Of a DNA stretch of 10,050 nt, positions 6,243 through 10,050 are shown piece after piece. The DNA is from an uncultured Burkholderiales bacterium (lineage in GTDB: Bacteria; Pseudomonadota; Gammaproteobacteria; Burkholderiales; Burkholderiaceae_C), in the NCBI GenBank assembly GCA_903856995.1, contig CAIODK010000357.1, forward strand, positions 1 through 10,050, in the 5' to 3' direction. The notes under the pieces were generated by a model that saw only the letters and a list, made by a program, of their open reading frames with translations, made no database searches and was not told the DNA's origin. The position numbers were made by a program, and so were the translations under genes. Position 1 is the first letter of the stretch; each line of letters opens with the position of its first letter.

Positions 6243-7469
6243 GCGCACCGCGCCTTCGAGTGTGGCGGGGTAGGGACCACAGATGTAGTCGCCGCAGGCC
6301 CACAAACCCTCTGCCACCAAGGGTTCAGGACGCGCCAATGCGGGCGTGCATGCAAAAGTGGCGCGTTTTTCGACAACCGTTTGCACCACTTCTAAACTCG
6401 TCAACCCAAGCTGCTCACAGACTTGCGCGTGGACTTGCGCCGTGATGTCGTCTCGCTCGCCGTGACAGACGCTGACCACAGCGGCGAGCAAGCCCCACTG
6501 TTGCGTCAATGCTCCCTTGTCGAGCACAAACTGTGCGGGCGCATGTGGGGCGCTGTACAAAGCCATCAGGGGGCGAGGCAATCCATGAAATCCGGCATCG
6601 GTGCAATGCAAATACACCGTGGCAATGGCGGTATGCGTTAGCGCGGCACATCGGTACGCCCATTGAGGTGCGATATCTGCAGTCAAACGAGCGGCCTCCC
6701 AGGGTGGACAGGCCAAGAGCACCGCTTGTTTGGAGTCAGTCGTCGCGAGTAGCGCCTCGATGTCCGTTGATTGGAGGCGTTTGCCCACATGCACCAAAGC
6801 CCCATGCGCCTCAAGCCATTGCAAGCAAGCCTCAGGCAGGAGTGCGCCGAGGTCTACACGAGGCACAAGCAGATCAGAACTGCCGGCACCTCCTAGCAGT
6901 GCGTCGTGCAGCACGCGCAAAAACACCTCTGCACTGGCCTCGTCCACAGGGGTGTTCAGTGCTGACAAACACAGGGGCTCGATCAGCTGCTGCATCACGC
7001 GAGGGCTTAAACGTGCCTTGTCACACAGCTGGGCCACGGTCCGTGTGGGATCGCATTCAAACTTGGTACGTTGCCATTGCCAAGAAGCTTTGAGGAGACT
7101 GATTTTGTCCTTCAATTGCCAGCCTTTTGCACGGCCTAACCCCACAAGAAGGTTCAGCGGAATAGGCCAGTCAGGCAAACACAGGCCTTGGCCATCCGCA
7201 AAGCGCAAGTCGAGTGGCAAGCGTTGTAGCAGCGCGTCTGCGTCTAAGCCCACCGTGCGCATCAATGCAAGCGTGTCGCGGTATGCGCCAATCAAAATGT
7301 GTTGGCCGTTGTCTAAGGGCTTGCCCGCAAAGCATTGCGTAAGGCTGCAAGCCCGGCCCCCAACCCGCGTGGCAGCTTCATAAAGGGTGACCTGCCACCC
7401 TGCCTGCGTGGCTGCAACGGCAGCGGCCATTCCGGCCCAGCCGGCTCCTACGATGGTCAGTTGCTTCAC
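6210..7469 (-). CDS. hpnE: Hydroxysqualene dehydroxylase, FAD-dependent
   Basis: Predicted to reduce hydroxysqualene to squalene, the third step of the HpnC/D/E route from farnesyl diphosphate. The protein is 419 residues from this start. The N-terminal Rossmann motif GAGWAG (8-13) with YEAATRVGGRA downstream is the FAD-binding signature of the amine oxidase/phytoene-desaturase fold. The C-terminus has GLWACGDYICGPYPATLEGAVRSG, the second FAD contact typical of HpnE. Identification rests on this fold plus position directly after hpnC and hpnD. The start is uncertain: a GTG at 7469 is chosen because MKQLTIVGAGWAG matches the usual N-terminus, but a TTG at 7478 is also in frame. Neither has a clear ribosome binding site, and the gene is only 6-15 bp after hpnD, so coupled translation is likely. 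It overlaps the end of the convergent HAD gene by 33 bp. Confidence 0.92.
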   Translation of the reverse strand: MKQLTIVGAGWAGMAAAVAATQAGWQVTLYEAATRVGGRACSLTQCFAGKPLDNGQHILIGAYRDTLALMRTVGLDADALLQRLPLDLRFADGQGLCLPDWPIPLNLLVGLGRAKGWQLKDKISLLKASWQWQRTKFECDPTRTVAQLCDKARLSPRVMQQLIEPLCLSALNTPVDEASAEVFLRVLHDALLGGAGSSDLLVPRVDLGALLPEACLQWLEAHGALVHVGKRLQSTDIEALLATTDSKQAVLLACPPWEAARLTADIAPQWAYRCAALTHTAIATVYLHCTDAGFHGLPRPLMALYSAPHAPAQFVLDKGALTQQWGLLAAVVSVCHGERDDITAQVHAQVCEQLGLTSLEVVQTVVEKRATFACTPALARPEPLVAEGLWACGDYICGPYPATLEGAVRSGQQVIAHLR

Positions 7470-7484
7470 GCTGTTCAAAGTGGT

Positions 7485-8324
7485 TTAGAAGCGACCGAGT
7501 GCCTGCATCTTCCAAGCTAGCCAGAGCTTGCGCAGCGGCGTGAGGGCGACGCGTTGTTTCAAGACTGGAAACTTCTTGGCTTCGATTTCGCGCAGCAAAG
7601 TGCGGTAGATGCTAGCCATCATCAGGCCTGGCTTTTGATGCTGCCAGTCGTCCGCAGGCAAGAGGGCCAAGGCTTCGTCATACAAAGCGTGCGCGCGCGC
7701 CGCTTGGAATTGCATGAGCGCCTGAAAGCGGTCCGAGTCCACGCGGTTCAATAGTTCGTGGGCTTTCACATCAAACTGTTGCAATTCAGTCACAGGCAAG
7801 TAGATACGACCCCGCAAGGCGTCCTCGCCCACATCGCGAATGATGTTGGTGAGCTGGAAAGCTTGGCCGAGTTTGTGGGCGTAAGCTGTGGTGGCGGAAT
7901 CTGTTTGGCCAAAAATCTTGGCAGAGACTTCGCCCACCACGCCGGCTACCAAATGGCAGTAGCGCGTGAGGTTGGGGTAGTCGAGGTAGCGGGTTTGCGT
8001 CAGGTCCAATTCGCAACCGTCGATGACCGATTGCAAAGACTTTTCTTCAAGGCCAAATTCAGCCACGTAAGGCATCAAGGCTTGGGTCACGGGGTGGTTG
8101 GGTTTTCCAGCGAAGGCAACGCGCACTTCATTGCGCCACCATGCGAGCTTGGTGGCGGCCACGCCGGGGTCGGTCACTTCGTCAACCACGTCGTCCACTT
8201 CGCGGCAGAAGGCGTAGAACGCGGTGATGGCAGCACGGCGCTGTGGCGGCAGAAAAAGGAAAGCGTAATAAAAGCTACTGCCAGAGGCAGAGGCTTTTTG
8301 TTGAACATAGTCTTGAGGTGTCAT
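7485..8324 (-). CDS. hpnD: Presqualene diphosphate synthase
   Basis: A trans-isoprenyl diphosphate synthase-fold enzyme that condenses two farnesyl diphosphates into presqualene diphosphate, the first step of the HpnC/D/E squalene route. The protein is 279 residues. Two metal-binding aspartate motifs are seen: DDVVDE at 44-49 and DVGED at 164-168, the latter in QLTNIIRDVGEDALRGRIYLP, closely resembling phytoene/squalene synthases. SGSSFYYAFLFLP at 14-26 is the usual substrate-site N-terminal segment. The ATG at 8324 is preferred (CAGG about 6 nt upstream). The frame is open to a TTG at 8378 inside hpnC, but that adds 18 atypical residues. It sits 32 bp after hpnC and just before hpnE. DDVVDE, as opposed to DDLADEG in the neighbour, supports the HpnD rather than HpnC assignment. 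Confidence 0.94.
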   Translation of the reverse strand: MTPQDYVQQKASASGSSFYYAFLFLPPQRRAAITAFYAFCREVDDVVDEVTDPGVAATKLAWWRNEVRVAFAGKPNHPVTQALMPYVAEFGLEEKSLQSVIDGCELDLTQTRYLDYPNLTRYCHLVAGVVGEVSAKIFGQTDSATTAYAHKLGQAFQLTNIIRDVGEDALRGRIYLPVTELQQFDVKAHELLNRVDSDRFQALMQFQAARAHALYDEALALLPADDWQHQKPGLMMASIYRTLLREIEAKKFPVLKQRVALTPLRKLWLAWKMQALGRF

Positions 8325-8356
8325 GTGCGCCTGATTATCCGGCACCCCGATGCCAC

Positions 8357-9136
8357 TTACATGCGCACGCAACGCCAAGCGATGCGCGCTATGTCGAGCT
8401 TGTTCAGCGTCGGGCGTGCCAACTGCATGTGTTCCGTGGTCTCGGGGCGGGCATCAAGTTTGTCCAAGATGCGCAGGCCGCCTTGCACCACCGCTCGCAG
8501 CTCCCAGCCCGCGCGGCCTTTTAGACGATGTACCAAGGGTGCGCCTTGCTGCATTAAGTCCCGCGCCCACGTCAACGCGTCATTCAGGGTCAGGCCTTGC
8601 GGTAGGTAGTCGCGCCCACGGCGCAAGTCCTCGCCACGATCCTGCCAAAAGTTGATCAGCTGCAAGGCAGTGCAAATGTCATTGCTTTGGGCGAGCGAGG
8701 TGCCATCGTTCACACCATACAAATGCAGCATCAAACGGCCCACAGGGTTGGCCGAACGGCGGCAGTAGTCGAGCAATTCCTTGCGGTTGCGGTAGCCTTG
8801 GCCCACGCTAGCGTAAACCACGTCTTGCTCAAAAGCATCCAGCAAGTCAAACAGCAGTTGTGCTGGCAATTGATAGGATGAAGCCGCTGCCTGAAGGGGC
8901 CCAAAAACCTGGGGCCAGCGAACGCTGGGGGTGTCGTCGTGCCGGAGCGCGCTCTCTAAGTCGGCGCGGTATTGGCCCAGATCGTCCAAACGGTGATGGG
9001 CGGGTGCTTGGCCTTCGTCGGCTAAATCATCCGCGGTTCTTGCGAAGTGATAAATGGCTTGTACAGCTGGACGCAAATGTGCAGGGCAAAGCCAGGATGC
9101 GACGGGAAAGTTTTCGTAGTGATCGATGCTCGACAT
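8357..9136 (-). CDS. hpnC: Hydroxysqualene synthase
   Basis: A 259-residue squalene/phytoene synthase-fold protein predicted to convert presqualene diphosphate to hydroxysqualene, the second step of the route. The N-terminus DHYENFPVASWLCP is characteristic of HpnC. Aspartate motifs are DDLADE at 36-41 and DRGED at 166-170 within INFWQDRGEDLRRGRDYLP. The ATG at 9136 is the first possible start, since an in-frame TGA lies just upstream. It is poorly served by a ribosome binding site: the nearest purine-rich stretch, AAAGGGG, is about 20 nt away and better placed for an out-of-frame ATG at 9149. It is the first gene of the hpnCDE operon and divergent from the efflux adaptor gene. Confidence 0.94.
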   Translation of the reverse strand: MSSIDHYENFPVASWLCPAHLRPAVQAIYHFARTADDLADEGQAPAHHRLDDLGQYRADLESALRHDDTPSVRWPQVFGPLQAAASSYQLPAQLLFDLLDAFEQDVVYASVGQGYRNRKELLDYCRRSANPVGRLMLHLYGVNDGTSLAQSNDICTALQLINFWQDRGEDLRRGRDYLPQGLTLNDALTWARDLMQQGAPLVHRLKGRAGWELRAVVQGGLRILDKLDARPETTEHMQLARPTLNKLDIARIAWRCVRM

Positions 9137-9154
9137 AGATGGCCGTCATTGTCG

Positions 9155-9177
9155 TACCCCTTTGTGTACGTGGGGTA
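9155..9177 (-). promoter_or_regulatory. Small inverted repeat in the hpnC leader
   Basis: TACCCC (9155-9160) and GGGGTA (9172-9177) form a 6-bp stem around an 11-nt loop. In the hpnC transcript the stem would include the AAAGGGG that could act as ribosome binding site, so it might affect translation. No known riboswitch pattern is visible. Confidence 0.25.
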
Positions 9178-9199
9178 AATGAATGTGGGGTATATTAAT
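9170..9199 (+). repeat. Two tandem 15-bp direct repeats
   Basis: 9170-9184 and 9185-9199 both begin GTGGGGTA and match at 13 of 15 positions (second halves AATGAAT and TATTAAT). They lie between hpnC and the efflux adaptor gene and touch the palindrome at 9192-9219. They may be paired regulator sites or a chance duplication. Confidence 0.5.
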
Positions 9200-9219
9200 A
9201 ACCAATTGGTCATTAGTAT
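9192..9219. promoter_or_regulatory. Palindrome, possible TetR-type operator
   Basis: A perfect 10-bp palindrome ACCAATTGGT (9201-9210) extends outward with matches at 12 of 14 base pairs over 28 bp. This size and symmetry suit a TetR-family repressor dimer, and RND efflux operons are often controlled that way. It lies just upstream of the adaptor's ribosome binding site and in the shared spacer with hpnC, so it could affect both directions. No regulator gene is in the window. Confidence 0.5.
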
Positions 9220-9222
9220 TTC

Positions 9223-9227
9223 AGGAA
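9223..9227 (+). promoter_or_regulatory. Ribosome binding site of the efflux adaptor gene
   Basis: AGGAA lies 4 bp before the ATG at 9232 and supports that start. Confidence 0.6.
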
Positions 9228-9231
9228 CTTT

Positions 9232-10050
9232 ATGGTACGTCCATTTTCTACGTCTTCTTGCTTGCCTTTGGTCATGGTCTGTTTGGCGGTGCTGGCTGGA
9301 TGTAGTAAAGCACCACCCGAACCTGCGCCTGTGCGAGCGGTCAAGGTCTTGACGGTGGGTGAGTCGGCCAGTATCTTTGATTTGGAATTCTCAGGCGACG
9401 TGCGTGCCCGTATTGAGTCGACGCTAGGCTTTCGTGTGTCGGGCAAGTTGATCAACCGCCCAGCCGAATTGGGTCAGCGTGTCAAAGCGGGGCAGTTGTT
9501 GGCGCAAATGGACCCACAAGATTACCGCGTGGCTGCAGAGGCCAGTGCTGCGCAGCTGATCGCGGCACAAAGCAACCGCGATGTGGCCGCTGCCGATTTG
9601 AAGCGCTACCAAGACTTGTTTAACCAAGGTTTTATCAGCACCGCTGAGTTGGAACGCCGTCAAGCCAATGACAAGGCGGCACACGCCCAATTGCGGCAAG
9701 CGCAAGCCCAAAACACAGTTCAAGGTAATCTGTCCAATTACACGCAGTTGGTGGCCGATGGCGCTGGCGTGATCACCGCCATCGACGCATCAGCTGGCCA
9801 GGTGGTGGCCGCAGGTCAGTCGGTGGTGCGTCTCGCCTTGGATGGGCCGCGTGATGTGGTTTTTTCTGTGTCGGAGGATAAGTTAGCGACATTGAAACCA
9901 GGCGTTGTGGTGGATGTACGCCAGTGGACGGATGGGAAAAACTTAGAGGCCAAAGTGCGCGATGTGTCAGCCAGCGCCGATACCGTGACCCGTACTTTTG
10001 TGGTCAAAGCGGCCTTGCCCAAGGACGCAGACCCCGTGTTGGGCTCTACC
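9232..10050 (+). CDS. RND efflux periplasmic adaptor (membrane fusion) lipoprotein, partial (3' end beyond window)
   Basis: An HlyD/AcrA-type adaptor that would link an inner-membrane RND pump to an outer-membrane channel. 273 codons are visible and the frame is open at the right edge. The N-terminus is a lipoprotein signal with lipobox LAGC, so C24 would be lipidated and the protein anchored at the membrane. Next come the first half of a lipoyl/barrel-sandwich region (RVSGKLINRPAELGQRVKAG), a short Ala/Gln-rich coiled-coil hairpin (about 105-165, with KRYQDLFNQGFISTAELERR) and the return strand (ADGAGVITAIDASAGQVVAAGQ). A beta-barrel part follows. The expected pump gene would lie to the right. 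Substrate cannot be deduced. It is divergent from hpnC, and a palindrome upstream suggests repressor control. Confidence 0.92.
   Translation, partial: MVRPFSTSSCLPLVMVCLAVLAGCSKAPPEPAPVRAVKVLTVGESASIFDLEFSGDVRARIESTLGFRVSGKLINRPAELGQRVKAGQLLAQMDPQDYRVAAEASAAQLIAAQSNRDVAAADLKRYQDLFNQGFISTAELERRQANDKAAHAQLRQAQAQNTVQGNLSNYTQLVADGAGVITAIDASAGQVVAAGQSVVRLALDGPRDVVFSVSEDKLATLKPGVVVDVRQWTDGKNLEAKVRDVSASADTVTRTFVVKAALPKDADPVLGST

Noticed and set aside
6509..7383. Two overlapping plus-strand open frames within hpnE
   Set aside because: Antisense shadows with Arg/Pro/Ser-rich composition and no ribosome binding site.
8325..8378. Upstream TTG start for hpnD
   Set aside because: The 18 added residues do not resemble HpnD N-termini and would overlap hpnC; the ATG at 8324 is normal.
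7758..8609. Plus-strand 283-codon open frame across hpnD and hpnC
   Set aside because: Long, but antisense to two clear enzyme genes; the product is His/Val/Gly-rich without motifs, a usual shadow in GC-rich codon patterns.

Overview
The window looks like a chromosomal segment of a betaproteobacterium, most likely Burkholderiales and possibly Comamonadaceae. This is inference from remembered family resemblance (an hpnC-hpnD-hpnE squalene block, the style of the ferrochelatase, shikimate dehydrogenase and response-regulator proteins) together with moderate GC. No rRNA, tRNA, insertion sequence, CRISPR array, phage gene or plasmid gene was seen. Coding density is very high.

Layout. Positions 1-725 (minus) hold most of an OmpR-type response regulator that runs off the left edge. 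It sits 9 bp downstream of aroE (735-1571, minus), so the two could share a transcript. A 213-bp AT-rich divergent spacer follows. Then comes a compact plus-strand block of four genes: a small bactofilin (1785-2156), a membrane-anchored M23 peptidase (2173-3213), a second bactofilin whose start overlaps the peptidase gene (3182-3670), and an HTH-transmembrane protein resembling a shortened RodZ (3703-4419). The block ends 7 bp from the end of convergent hemH (4427-5524, minus). hemH is head-to-head with a HAD-family hydrolase gene (5547-6242, plus), with only 22 bp between the chosen starts. The HAD gene overlaps the 3' end of hpnE by 33 bp. hpnC, hpnD and hpnE (9136 down to 6210, minus) form one operon. 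A short divergent spacer with a palindrome and a tandem repeat separates hpnC from a lipoprotein-type RND efflux adaptor (9232 to the right edge, plus, incomplete).

How the genes work together. The 1785-4419 block is the most interesting part. Cytoskeletal bactofilins, a membrane-anchored peptidoglycan endopeptidase and a RodZ-like HTH-membrane protein together suggest a cell-shape or local wall-remodelling module, in which bactofilin polymers position the hydrolase at the inner membrane. hpnC/D/E encode the three-step route from farnesyl diphosphate to squalene, the hopanoid precursor; squalene-hopene cyclase is not in the window. aroE (shikimate pathway) and hemH (last step of heme synthesis) are housekeeping genes. 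The right-hand efflux adaptor has a palindrome of TetR-operator type just upstream of its ribosome binding site.
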